Source of the DNA: Actibacterium sp. MT2.3-13A
GTDB taxonomy: Bacteria; Pseudomonadota; Alphaproteobacteria; Rhodobacterales; Rhodobacteraceae
Direction of reading: 5' to 3'
Length of the DNA: 64,000 nt
NCBI RefSeq assembly: GCF_018139985.1
Contig: NZ_JAGSOU010000002.1
Location: 62,001 to 126,000 of the forward strand
Shown here: piece by piece, positions 51,264 through 60,278 of the stretch
Position numbering within the stretch: the stretch's first letter is position 1
Layout of the letters: each line of letters starts with the position of its first letter
Translations under genes and position numbers: made by a program
Notes under the pieces: generated by a model
Database searches by the model: none
The model's input: the letters and a program-made list of their open reading frames with translations, nothing else
Told to the model about the DNA's origin: nothing

Positions 51264-52274
51264 ATGGATATTCTCAACGCATTGGTGGCGCTGGCGAATT
51301 TCGTCATCATCCCCGCCACCGCCTATGGCGCGCAGCTGGCGCTGGGGGCGCTGGGGGTGACGCTGATCTACGGCATCCTGCGGTTTTCCAACTTCGCCCA
51401 TGGCGACACCATGGCCTTCGGCACGATGGTCACGGTGCTGGTGACCTGGGGGCTGCAGAGGGCGGGCGTGTCGATCGACCCGCTGCCCACGGCGCTGCTC
51501 GCCCTGCCCTTTGGAATCGCGGCGACGGCGGGGCTGCTCTTGGGCACGGACCGGATCGTCTACCGTTTCTACCGCCGGCAAAAGGCGAAGCCGGTGATCC
51601 TGGTGATCGTCTCCATGGGGGTGATGTTCATCATGAACGGGCTGGTGCGCTTCATCATCGGGCCCGATGACCAGCGTTTCGCCGATGGCGCGCGGTTCCT
51701 GATCAATGCGCGCGATTTCAAGCAGGCGACCGGCCTCGAAGAGGGGCTGGCGCTGCGCTCCACCCAGGCGCTGACCATCGTGACGGCGGTGATCGTGGTG
51801 GCGGCGCTGTTCTGGTTCCTCAACCGCACCCGCACCGGCAAGTCGATGCGGGCGTTCTCGGACAACGAGGACCTGGCGCTGCTGTCGGGCATCAACCCCG
51901 AGCGGGTGGTGATGTATACTTGGCTGATCGTGGCAGCGCTGGCGACGATCGCCGGCACGCTTTACGGTCTCGACAAGAGCTTCAAGCCCTTCACCTATTT
52001 CCAGCTGCTTCTGCCGGTTTTCGCCGCCGCCATCGTGGGCGGGCTCGGCAGCCCGCTGGGCGCGATCGTGGGCGGCTTCGTCATCGCCTTTTCCGAGGTG
52101 ACGGTCACCTATGCCTTCAAGAAGGTGCTGGCCTATCTGCTGCCCGAGGGGCTGGAGCCCGAGGGCCTCGTCCAGCTGATGTCGACCGATTACAAATTCG
52201 CGGTCTCCTTCGCCATCCTGATCATCGTGCTGCTGTTCCGCCCGACGGGCCTGTTCAAGGGGAAATCGGTATGA
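51264..52274 (+). CDS. livH: Branched-chain amino acid ABC transporter permease LivH
   Basis: 336 aa, about eight or nine membrane helices. The family start is ALGALGVTLIYGILRFSNFAHGDTMAFG, and the coupling region LLSGINPERVVMYTWLIVAALATIAG and AAIVGGLGSPLGAIVGGFVIAFSEV are intact. It forms half of the transmembrane channel. Its stop overlaps the livM start by 4 bp (ATGA). Confidence 0.93.
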   Translation: MDILNALVALANFVIIPATAYGAQLALGALGVTLIYGILRFSNFAHGDTMAFGTMVTVLVTWGLQRAGVSIDPLPTALLALPFGIAATAGLLLGTDRIVYRFYRRQKAKPVILVIVSMGVMFIMNGLVRFIIGPDDQRFADGARFLINARDFKQATGLEEGLALRSTQALTIVTAVIVVAALFWFLNRTRTGKSMRAFSDNEDLALLSGINPERVVMYTWLIVAALATIAGTLYGLDKSFKPFTYFQLLLPVFAAAIVGGLGSPLGAIVGGFVIAFSEVTVTYAFKKVLAYLLPEGLEPEGLVQLMSTDYKFAVSFAILIIVLLFRPTGLFKGKSV

Positions 52275-53569
52275 CCAAGCGTGACACCTTCCTTTTCGTT
52301 CTGGTGGCCCTGCTGATCCTGGGCACCGGCCTGTTCCAGAGCTGGAACGCGGCGCTGGCCATCGTCAACATGGGGCTGATCTCGGCCATCATGGCGCTGG
52401 GCGTGAACGTGCAGTGGGGCTATGCCGGCCTCTTCAACGTGGGTGTGATGGGCTTTGTCGCGCTCGGGGGGCTGGGCGCAGTGCTGATCTCCATGCCGCC
52501 CGTTCCCGAGGCGTGGTCTGCGGGCGGCGCGCGCGTGCTGCTGGCGCTGGGCGTCGGCGCGGGCGCGCTGGTCGCCGCCGTGATGACATGGAAGCGCATG
52601 GCCAAGGGGCGCGTGCGCGGGCTGGCGGTTCTGGCGATCCTGATCGTCGGCTTCTTCGCGTTTCGCGCGCTGTTCGACCCGGCGGTCTCGGCTATCGAGG
52701 CGGTGGACCCGGCCCGCACCGGCTATCTCGGGGGGCTGGGCCTGCCGATCCTGCTGGGCTGGCCGGTGGGCGGGCTGCTGGCCGCCGTCGCCGCCTGGGC
52801 CATCGGCAAGACCGCGCTGGGGCTGCGCTCGGATTACCTGGCGATTGCCACGCTGGGGATCGCCGAGATCATCATCGCGGTGCTGAAGAACGAGGACTGG
52901 CTGTCGCGCGGGGTGAAGAACGTCAACGGCCTGCCCCGCCCCGTGCCCTACGAGGTCGATCTGCAGAGCAGCGCCGCTTTCGTGGCGCGGGCCGATGCCT
53001 GGGGGATGGATCCGGTGCTGGCCTCCACCATCTTCGTCAAGCTGTGCTACATGGGTCTTTTCGCGCTTGTCCTGCTGGCCCTGATCTGGCTCAGCCAGAA
53101 GGCACTGAATTCGCCCTGGGGGCGGATGATGCGCGCGATCCGCGACAACGAGGTGGCGGCCGAGGCGATGGGCAAGGATGTCAAGGCGCGGCATCTGCAG
53201 GTGTTCATCCTGGGCTCCATCGTCTGCGGCATCGCGGGCGCCATGATGACAACGCTGGACGGGCAGCTGACGCCCTCCTCCTACCAGCCGCTGCGTTTCA
53301 CCTTCCTGATCTGGGTGATGGTGATCGTGGGCGGGTCGGGCAACAACTGGGGCGCGGTCCTGGGCGGTTTCCTGATCTGGTTTCTCTGGGTGCAGGTGGA
53401 GCCCCTGGGCAACGCCCTGATGGGGCTGATCACCGCCGGCATGGCCGACGGATCGGCGCTGAAGGCGCATCTGCTGGAAAGCACCGCGCATATGCGGCTG
53501 CTGACCATGGGGGTGATCCTGCTGCTGGTGCTGCGCTTCAGTCCGCGCGGGCTGATCCCCGAACGCTGA
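52271..53569 (+). CDS. livM: Branched-chain amino acid ABC transporter permease LivM
   Basis: 432 aa from ATG 52271, overlapping livH. About ten membrane helices; family blocks are ALGVNVQWGYAGLFNVGVMGF, LRSDYLAIATLGIAEII, SPWGRMMRAIRDNEVAAEAMGKDV and TFLIWVMVIVGGSGNNWGAVLGG. An insert after helix 3 (about residues 75-160) makes it longer than the roughly 320-aa minimal form. It ends the transporter operon; the MobA-like gene follows 57 bp later. Confidence 0.92.
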   Translation: MTKRDTFLFVLVALLILGTGLFQSWNAALAIVNMGLISAIMALGVNVQWGYAGLFNVGVMGFVALGGLGAVLISMPPVPEAWSAGGARVLLALGVGAGALVAAVMTWKRMAKGRVRGLAVLAILIVGFFAFRALFDPAVSAIEAVDPARTGYLGGLGLPILLGWPVGGLLAAVAAWAIGKTALGLRSDYLAIATLGIAEIIIAVLKNEDWLSRGVKNVNGLPRPVPYEVDLQSSAAFVARADAWGMDPVLASTIFVKLCYMGLFALVLLALIWLSQKALNSPWGRMMRAIRDNEVAAEAMGKDVKARHLQVFILGSIVCGIAGAMMTTLDGQLTPSSYQPLRFTFLIWVMVIVGGSGNNWGAVLGGFLIWFLWVQVEPLGNALMGLITAGMADGSALKAHLLESTAHMRLLTMGVILLLVLRFSPRGLIPER

Positions 53570-53626
53570 GGCGCGGGCGCGTCTTCGATGCTGACGGGGC
53601 GCGGCCACGCGGCTAGGATCGTGGGC

Positions 53627-54226
53627 ATGGATGACATGGCCCTTCTTCTGCTGGCCGCTGGGGCCTCCTCCCGGATGCGCGGGCGCGACAAGCTGCTGGA
53701 GCCGGTGGAGGGCCGGCCGCTGCTGCGCCGGCAGGCGGAGGCGGCGCTGGCCACTGGCGCGCGGGTCTATGTGACCCTGCCGCCCGGCGCCGAGGCGCGC
53801 CGCGCCGCACTGGAGGGGCTTGCGGTCGAGGTCGTGGAGGTCGCGGATGCGGCGGCCGGCATGGCCGCCTCCTTCCGCGCGGGCATCGCCGCCCTGCCCG
53901 CGGGCTGCCGCGCGGCGCTGGTGGTCCTGGCCGACATGCCGGAGCTTGGCGCGGAGGATTTCAGGCGATTCTTCAATGCTTTCCGGGACGATCCTGAGGC
54001 GCCGATCCTGCGCGGGGCCGGCCCCGATGGCCAGCCGGGCCACCCCGTCCTTTTCCCGCAGCGGCTGTTCGCCGAGCTTGCCCGGCTGCACGGCGATCAG
54101 GGCGCCCGGACGGTGCTGCAGGCCCACCGGGACGAGATCCGCCCGATCCCCCTGCCCGGCCAGCGCGCGCTGACCGATCTGGACACGCCCGAGGCCTGGG
54201 AAACCTGGCGCAACGCGCAACAGTAA
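53627..54226 (+). CDS. MobA-like NTP transferase (molybdopterin cytidylyltransferase/MocA-type)
   Basis: 199 aa from ATG 53627, with AGGA 8 nt upstream. The nucleotidyltransferase signature LLAAGASSRMRGRDKLLEPVEGRPLLRR is at residues 6-33; ALVVLADMPEL near residue 100 holds the metal-binding Asp, and GQPGHPVLFPQRLF completes the fold. Such enzymes load CMP or GMP onto molybdopterin for xanthine- or formate-type molybdoenzymes. No molybdoenzyme gene is visible in this window, so the partner lies elsewhere. Confidence 0.88.
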   Translation: MDDMALLLLAAGASSRMRGRDKLLEPVEGRPLLRRQAEAALATGARVYVTLPPGAEARRAALEGLAVEVVEVADAAAGMAASFRAGIAALPAGCRAALVVLADMPELGAEDFRRFFNAFRDDPEAPILRGAGPDGQPGHPVLFPQRLFAELARLHGDQGARTVLQAHRDEIRPIPLPGQRALTDLDTPEAWETWRNAQQ

Positions 54227-54233
54227 CGCGAAA

Positions 54234-54252
54234 GGCGCGCCATTGGCGCGCC
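54234..54252. terminator. Hairpin between convergent genes
   Basis: GGCGCGCC repeated as an inverted pair around ATT, between the ends of the MobA-like gene and the RTX gene. A short T run (TTT) follows on the minus strand, so it is a weak terminator at best. Confidence 0.45.
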
Positions 54253-54345
54253 CCTCTCAACATTGCAGCGCACGGGCGATGCCACGCACCGCCCGCAGGC
54301 CCGGCCGGGGCGCCAGCCCCGGCCCGTGCTGCATATCCCGTCGGA

Positions 54346-57300
54346 TCAGTGCAGAAGCAGCGCCGCCTCGTGCCGCTTGAGCGTCTTGCGCGCGGCGCTG
54401 TAGCCCTCGAGCCCCTGATGCGTGCGCAGCTCGGGGAACAGGTCGAGGATCTCGTTGCGCTGCGAATTGCCCATGCCCCGGAGCGTGTAGTCGCCGGGTT
54501 GGAAGCTCTCGGTCCAGGCGCCGTTCGACAGCACCACCTCGTGCTGGTCGAACATGAAATGCACATAGGTCGTGCCCAGCGTGTTCAGCACCGAGACCCC
54601 GCGGTTGTTCACCAGGTGCTTGGCCGCGGCCAGGACCTCGTGCTCGTCGAAATAGAGCGCGGTGCGGTCGTTGGCGACCAGCAGCCGGTGGTTCGGGCTG
54701 ACCACCATGTCGCGCTCCGGCAAGCCGTGGCCAAGCGCGCCCTTCTGCACCAGGATCGGCTTCAGATGCGGCGCGCGCGCCAGGTCGCGGCCGTTCAGCG
54801 CCTTCTGGCCGATCCAGCGGATCTCCTGAATTCCGTTGTCGCGGGTGATGATCTTGTCGCCCTCGCGCAAATCCTCGACCCGGCGCTCGCCGGTGGGCGT
54901 CGCGATCATGGTCCCCGGCGTGAAACAGGGGATCACGTTCTCGATCTCCTCGAAGCGCATGGTGCCGGTGATCTCGCCGTCGGCGTCGCGGAAATAGACG
55001 GTGCCGTTCTCGGGGTTCGAGTCGTAGACGACATTCAGCGAGCCGCCCGGGTTCTGCGCAGCCCCCGCCCCGGTCAGGTCGAGCGTGTCGTAATCGTCGC
55101 CGCCGCCGCCGCCGTGGACGAATTCGCCCTGGTTGCCGCCGAAGAAGCTGTCGCGGTCGTCGCCGCCCGAGAGTGTATCCGCCCCCTGCCCGCCAATGAT
55201 CGTGTCGTTGCCGGTGCCGCCGTAAATGGTGTCCTCGTCGATGCCCCCGTCGAGCCAGTCATTGCCCGCGTCGCCGTAAAGCGTGTCATCGTCGTCCTCG
55301 CCATGGATCACGTCGTCGCCGGCGCCGCCGTGGATCGTGTCCATGCCGTTGTCGGGCACCAGATCGCCCTGGTCGTCGCGGATGTTCAGGCTGTCCGGGA
55401 AGGACGGGCCAAGGCCGCCATAGATGGTGTCGTTGCCCGCGCCGCCATCCACCAGGTCGGAGCCTTCGGAGGCGGTGATCAGGTCGTCGCCCTCGCCGCC
55501 CTTCACGGTGTCGTCATCGACGCCCGCGTTGATCACGTCGTTGCCCGCGCCGCCATCGATCAGGTCGTTGTCGTCGCCGGTGGCGATCACGTCGTTGCCG
55601 TCGCCGCCAAAAACGGTGTCACGGTCGTCGAACGGGTCCGCATCGCCCGGGAACAGCCCCGGATAGCCGCGATCCGGCAGCGGAGTGCCGTTGCCCGCGT
55701 CGATCACATCGTCGCCGTCGCCGCCGTCGACGGAATCGCTTCCGCCGGCGCCGATGATGGTGTCGTTCCCGGTCCCGCCGATCAGCGTGTCGTCATAACC
55801 CATGCCGTCCGCTCCCGAGCCACCGGCGTCGGCCGGGTCGTAGCACTGATGGAAATCGGAATATTCGAGCACGAGGTCGGTGGCGCCGGTGTTCAGCGTC
55901 GGCCCCGCATCGGGCAGCGCGCCGTTGAGGTTGCCGTCCACGGCGAAATAGGTGCGTTCCGTCCCCGCCTTGAGCGACACGCCCATCAGCGGCTCCAGCC
56001 CGGCCAGCGCGGGGTCGTTGACCTCGATGTAATCCCTCAGCTCGGCGTAGAAATCGTCGAGGTCGTTGCTGATGAAGGTCGCGGTTCCGCTGTCGGGGAA
56101 ATTGTCGATCTTCACCGTGTGGTCATAGAGGCCGTCGCCGTCGGTGTCGTAGTAAAACACGACGTTCGAGATGTCCTTGTCGCTCGGCTCGAAATAGTCG
56201 GAGCCGCCGTCGGGGCTGTCGCCGACGATGTAGTCGTCCCCGGTGCCGCCCTCGATCAGGTCGGCGCCGGAATTGCCCAGCAGGGTGTCGTTGCCGCCGC
56301 CGCCGAAGAGCGAGTCGTCGCCCGCGCCGCCGATCAGCAGGTCGTCGCCCTCGTCCACGACCTCGGCCGGGGTCGAGACCTCATAGGGCGAATTCAACAG
56401 CGTCAGGTCCGGCCCGGTCAGCGCCACCGAGAAGACCGGGTCGTCATAGTCCTGGTCGTCGGCATAATACGGGTCGCCGTTGGCGTTGATGTCCTCGAAG
56501 CCCAGCGTCACCGAGCCGTCGGCGTTTTCCGACACGCCGGCGAAATGCTCCACCCCATCGGCGTTCAGACCGACATGGCTGCCGTAGCCGGCGGTGTGGT
56601 AGATGTCGCCCGAGATCACGGTTTCGGTGCCGTCGGTGGCGACATGCACCAGGATCGGCGTGACGGTGTCCAGCGTGGCCGGGCCGCCCGTCGCCGCGTC
56701 GCGGAACACGAAGCTGCCCGCGCCCAGCCCGTCGAAATCGTTCAGCCCGGCGCCGTTGGTGATGGCGAAGACGCCGACCTGCGCGCCGGCCGGGATGTTG
56801 TCGTAGTTGTAGGCGCTCACGCCCGGCTCCAGGTCGCCGCCCGAGCCTTGCGCCGAGGTGTCGTCGAAGGCGATCTCGACCTGTGCGATCTCGCCGGTCG
56901 CGGGGTCGATGTAATAGACCCCCAGCGTGTTGTGGTAGCCGGCCTCCTCGTATTCGAAGGTGATGGTGGCCGCGCCGGTGGCGGCGCCGCCGTCACCATA
57001 AAGGATGTCGTTGCCGGTGCCGCCGTCCAGCGTGTCGTTGCCCGAGCCGCCGTAGACCTCGTCGTCGCCGCAACCCGACAGCACGGTGTCGTCGCCGGCG
57101 CCGGCCAGCACGATGTCGTCATCGGAGGCCTCGCCGGGCAGCATCGCATCGCCCGCGTCGATCATGTCGCCATCCGGGTCGCCGGTGTAGGCGGCGTCGA
57201 TCAGGTCGTCGTTGGCGGTGCCCTCGACGATGCCGTCGGGCGCCTGCGCCAGGTCGAAGCTCATGTCGGAATAGCCGATGGTGCCGGAATACGTCGCGTC

Positions 57301-57792
57301 GTCGCCATCCTCGTAGACCAGTTCCAGGCTGACGATCGGGCCGGCGACGGAGACGGTCACGGTATCGGACGCGCCCGAGCCCTCGACGCCGGAGCTGTCA
57401 TGGCCCTCGCCCTCGATGCTGTTGCCCGAGACGGCGTGGTTGGCGGTGGTGTCGGAAAAGGTGACGGGCACGATATTGCCGTAGGCGTCCCGCGCGATCA
57501 CGGTCACCTTGTCGTCCCAGCTGCAGCTCCCGGCGTCGACGTCGAAGATCTCGAAGCTGAGGTTCTCGACCGGCTCGGAGAAGTTGATGGTGGTCGTCAC
57601 CGGCTCGGAAACGCCGCTGGAGGGTGCCAGCGCGCTTTCGCCGAAGCGCGAGCCCTCGCCCACGGCGGCGGCGCTGTCGCCGTCGGAATTGGTGGGGGTG
57701 GAAACGGTGACATCCACCGAGCCGGAGCCACTGCTCAGCGTGGTCGTGCCGTCGTCATTCGCGGTTGCCCAATCAAGCAGAAAATCGGCCAT
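54346..57792 (-). CDS. RTX calcium-binding protein with C-terminal Hint (hedgehog/intein) domain
   Basis: 1,148 aa, very acidic, no Sec signal. Residues about 1-185 form an unrecognised beta-rich head. From about 190 to 945 at least five blocks of GGxGxDxLx calcium-binding nonapeptides appear (for example GGSGNDTLDGGTGNDILYG), interrupted by non-repeat beta modules near 275-480 and 555-680. The Hint domain starts at Cys956 (CFTPGTMIATPTGERRVEDL) and includes VSPNHRLLV. The RTX repeats suggest type I secretion and folding in calcium outside the cell. In Hint domains Cys starts self-cleavage; whether this one cleaves is unknown. AAAGGA is 8 nt before the ATG. Confidence 0.92.
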   Translation of the reverse strand: MADFLLDWATANDDGTTTLSSGSGSVDVTVSTPTNSDGDSAAAVGEGSRFGESALAPSSGVSEPVTTTINFSEPVENLSFEIFDVDAGSCSWDDKVTVIARDAYGNIVPVTFSDTTANHAVSGNSIEGEGHDSSGVEGSGASDTVTVSVAGPIVSLELVYEDGDDATYSGTIGYSDMSFDLAQAPDGIVEGTANDDLIDAAYTGDPDGDMIDAGDAMLPGEASDDDIVLAGAGDDTVLSGCGDDEVYGGSGNDTLDGGTGNDILYGDGGAATGAATITFEYEEAGYHNTLGVYYIDPATGEIAQVEIAFDDTSAQGSGGDLEPGVSAYNYDNIPAGAQVGVFAITNGAGLNDFDGLGAGSFVFRDAATGGPATLDTVTPILVHVATDGTETVISGDIYHTAGYGSHVGLNADGVEHFAGVSENADGSVTLGFEDINANGDPYYADDQDYDDPVFSVALTGPDLTLLNSPYEVSTPAEVVDEGDDLLIGGAGDDSLFGGGGNDTLLGNSGADLIEGGTGDDYIVGDSPDGGSDYFEPSDKDISNVVFYYDTDGDGLYDHTVKIDNFPDSGTATFISNDLDDFYAELRDYIEVNDPALAGLEPLMGVSLKAGTERTYFAVDGNLNGALPDAGPTLNTGATDLVLEYSDFHQCYDPADAGGSGADGMGYDDTLIGGTGNDTIIGAGGSDSVDGGDGDDVIDAGNGTPLPDRGYPGLFPGDADPFDDRDTVFGGDGNDVIATGDDNDLIDGGAGNDVINAGVDDDTVKGGEGDDLITASEGSDLVDGGAGNDTIYGGLGPSFPDSLNIRDDQGDLVPDNGMDTIHGGAGDDVIHGEDDDDTLYGDAGNDWLDGGIDEDTIYGGTGNDTIIGGQGADTLSGGDDRDSFFGGNQGEFVHGGGGGDDYDTLDLTGAGAAQNPGGSLNVVYDSNPENGTVYFRDADGEITGTMRFEEIENVIPCFTPGTMIATPTGERRVEDLREGDKIITRDNGIQEIRWIGQKALNGRDLARAPHLKPILVQKGALGHGLPERDMVVSPNHRLLVANDRTALYFDEHEVLAAAKHLVNNRGVSVLNTLGTTYVHFMFDQHEVVLSNGAWTESFQPGDYTLRGMGNSQRNEILDLFPELRTHQGLEGYSAARKTLKRHEAALLLH

Positions 57793-58794
57793 TGCGTAAT
57801 TCCTTTGCCTATCAGCGGGCCTGTCGGCTCAGGCCGCACCACCCTTAAACTCTTCGCTTTCGTCCCCGGCCCACCCCCGATTGCAGGGCCGCGGACAGTC
57901 GTGTTCGGACAGGTGGAGGACCGGCCGTTTCACGCACGACCCGCCGTGGCGGGGCACTCGTTCTCGCTTGCCCAACGGATCAGTTCACTCGTCATCCATT
58001 GGCCGGTCACACCTGCCCTGGTCATGCGGAGCGACAGTCGTCAGGCCGGATGGCGGGCCCGCATACGCAACGTCGTTCACCGGATCGGAGACAGCCGGGC
58101 CGCGGCGGACGGTGGGGCCGCGCCAGTCACATGGCACAGCTTTCCCGTCTGCGCGGTGCATCGCTGCCCGCGCAGTGCCGTTCTCATCGGTCGGTGCACT
58201 CCGCCCTGCGGCATCGCCAGGATACCGTTGCGTGTGCGGCCGCCCCCGTGGCCTGATCTTGTCGCCCCCCAGTTGGGCATGGATGTTTTAGCCGGTTGGC
58301 CGGGCGGCACAAAACAAAAAAGGCGAAATCGAGGCGTCTAGATGGCATCGAGACGGCCAAAAGATAGCGATCATGCCTCATTTGGGGTGGAATTGGATCG
58401 GGGGATTGTTTCCCGAGACGACCCACCGGATTTAGGCAATTCGCCAATATGTTGTGGGGTTTCTAGGGCTTTCGGAGCATATCCGGTCGCCTCGGCGCTG
58501 AAATTCCGCGTCTTCTGCGGCGTTTCCGCTGCATTGTTCCCGTTTGGGAAATGGCTGTCCGGCGCAAATCCGGCAACAGGCCGTGGCGAATGTGTCATCA
58601 ATGGGGCAAGGGTCAAGTGTTCTCGAAACCGCGGCAATGGCATCGGCGCATCGCCATTGGTGACGTTTCTTGTGATCGGACGGGCGGCTCCGCCCGAATC
58701 ACCCAGCCGTCCCAGGCGCCGTCCGGGACGGCCCGGCGGGGCAGTCGAATGGGCGGCCGCGCCGAGGCGGCGAATCCCAAAAAAACTTTGAAAC
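57793..58794. other. Gene-free stretch of about 1 kb
   Basis: Between the start of the RTX gene and the tRNA-Leu gene. Reading frames of up to about 150 codons exist, but none has a ribosome binding site, a family resemblance, or host-like codon use over its length. It should hold the RTX promoter and regulatory region. A CGGGCGG / CCGCCCG hairpin is near 58680-58698. The part from about 58300 to 58680 is visibly less GC-rich than the rest of the window. Confidence 0.6.
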
Positions 58795-58880
58795 TGGTGC
58801 CCGAGGTGGGACTCGAACCCACACGGCATTGCTACCGGGGGATTTTGAATCCCCTGCGTCTACCATTCCGCCACTCGGGC
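58795..58880 (-). tRNA. tRNA-Leu (anticodon CAA)
   Basis: 86 nt including an encoded CCA end. Acceptor GCCCGAG pairs with CTCGGGC, discriminator A. Anticodon stem GGGGA / TCCCC closes the loop TTCAAAA, giving anticodon CAA, which reads UUG. The long variable arm (class II) is CGGTAGCAATGCCG, and the T arm contains GGTTCGAGTCCC. On the minus strand a run of seven T lies shortly after the 3' end, likely the terminator. Confidence 0.95.
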
Positions 58881-58925
58881 CAGCCCGCGCGGTGTAGCGT
58901 GGCCGCGCGGCCCGGTCAACGCCGC

Positions 58926-60278
58926 TCAGAACGCCACGCGCACCAGCCACAGCGTCAGCCCCGGACAGGCCAGCAGCAGCGCCACGCGCAGCAGGTCCGA
59001 CAGCACGAAGGGCGCGACGCCGCGATAGGTCAGCCCCAGCGGCACGTCGCGCGCGACCGCGTGGATGATGAACAGGTTCATCCCCACGGGCGGGGTGATC
59101 AGCCCGACCTCGACCACGATCAGGGCCAGCACCCCGAACCAGATCGCGGCCTCCTCGGGGCCGAGGCCGAAATCCAGCGCCTGGATGACGGGATAGAAGA
59201 TCGGAACCGTCAGCAGGATCATCGAAAGGCTGTCCATCACGCAGCCGAAGACCAGATAGCAGGCCAGTATCGCCACCAGCACCGTCAGTGGCGCGAAGCC
59301 CTGCGCCGTCACCCAATCGACCAGCGCCTGCGGGGCCTGCGTGAGGGCAAGGAAGGCGTTGAACAGCTGCGCCCCCAGCACAATGAAGAAGATCATCGCC
59401 GTGGCGCTGGCGGTCTCCAGGATCGCGGCGCGCAGCCCGGCCCAGCCCAGCCCCCCGCTCAGCGCGCCGTAAAGCCCGGTCGCCACCGCGCCCACCGCCG
59501 CCCCCTCGGTGGGGGTGAACAGCGCCTGCACCCCCTCCCGCCCCCAGTTCCAGTCGGCCGCGATGCCGCCCATCACCAGGGCGAAGATCGCCACCACCGG
59601 CCAGATGCCGACCAGCGTGCGCAGACGGCGGGCGAGCGGCACCCGCTCGGCCGCGCTGGCGGCATCGGGGCGCAGCCGCACATAGACCGCCACGGTCAGC
59701 ATGTAGCCCAAAGCCGCCAGCAGGCCCGGGATCAGCGCCGCCATGAACATCTTGACCATGTTCTGCTCGGTCAGGATCGCATAGAGCACCAGGATGATCG
59801 AGGGCGGGATCAGGATGCCCAGCGTGCCGCCCGCCGCCAGAACCCCGGTGGACAGCGCGTCGGAATAACCGCGTTTGCGCATCTCGGGCAGCGCGACATG
59901 ACCCATGGTGGAGGCGGTGGCGAGGCTCGATCCGCAGACCGCGCCGAAGCCCGCGCAAGCCCCGACCGCGGCCATGGCGATGCCGCCCTTGCGGTGGCCC
60001 AGCCAATCCGAGGCGGCGGCGAAAAGCGCCCCGCTCATCCCCGACCGCGTGGCCAGCTGCCCCATCAGCAGGAACAGCGGCACGATCGAGAGGTTGTAGT
60101 TGGAGAACGTGTCGTAACTCAGCGATTTCAGCTGGCCGAGCGTGGCGTTGGGGTAGCCCAGCACCATCCATGTGCCGGCAAAGCCGGTGATCCCCATCGC
60201 CACGGCGATCGGCACCCGCAGGAAGATCGCCAAGAGCATCAGCGCAAACCCCGCGAGCGCCAGTTCCAGCCCGGTCAT
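58926..60278 (-). CDS. TRAP transporter large permease (DctM family)
   Basis: 450 aa from ATG 60278, about twelve membrane helices. Family features are VPIAVAMGITGFAGTWM, SIVPLFLLMGQLATRSGMS, AAVGACAGFGAVCGSSLATASTMG, and GGTLGILIPPSIILVLYAILTEQN. It uses a sodium gradient to bring in organic acids or similar solutes delivered by a periplasmic DctP protein. The start overlaps the DctQ stop by 4 bp. No DctP-type gene is present on either side. Confidence 0.92.
   Translation of the reverse strand: MTGLELALAGFALMLLAIFLRVPIAVAMGITGFAGTWMVLGYPNATLGQLKSLSYDTFSNYNLSIVPLFLLMGQLATRSGMSGALFAAASDWLGHRKGGIAMAAVGACAGFGAVCGSSLATASTMGHVALPEMRKRGYSDALSTGVLAAGGTLGILIPPSIILVLYAILTEQNMVKMFMAALIPGLLAALGYMLTVAVYVRLRPDAASAAERVPLARRLRTLVGIWPVVAIFALVMGGIAADWNWGREGVQALFTPTEGAAVGAVATGLYGALSGGLGWAGLRAAILETASATAMIFFIVLGAQLFNAFLALTQAPQALVDWVTAQGFAPLTVLVAILACYLVFGCVMDSLSMILLTVPIFYPVIQALDFGLGPEEAAIWFGVLALIVVEVGLITPPVGMNLFIIHAVARDVPLGLTYRGVAPFVLSDLLRVALLLACPGLTLWLVRVAF

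Noticed and set aside
55100-57150. Regularly spaced repeated DNA resembling a CRISPR-like array
   Set aside because: The period matches 9-codon RTX repeats in a single long open frame; there are no unique spacers and no cas genes.
54349-58341. A 1,330-codon frame opposite the RTX gene
   Set aside because: It is the complement of the calcium-binding repeats, giving runs of Ala, Val, Gly and Asp; no start signal, and the minus strand product is clearly RTX plus Hint.
57881-58791. Frames of 136-149 codons in the gene-free block
   Set aside because: No ribosome binding sites, no recognisable domains, and compositions typical of shadow frames; several overlap each other on both strands.
57793-58880. 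An integrated element at tRNA-Leu
   Set aside because: No integrase or phage gene is nearby and I found no second copy of the tRNA 3' end to mark an attachment site.
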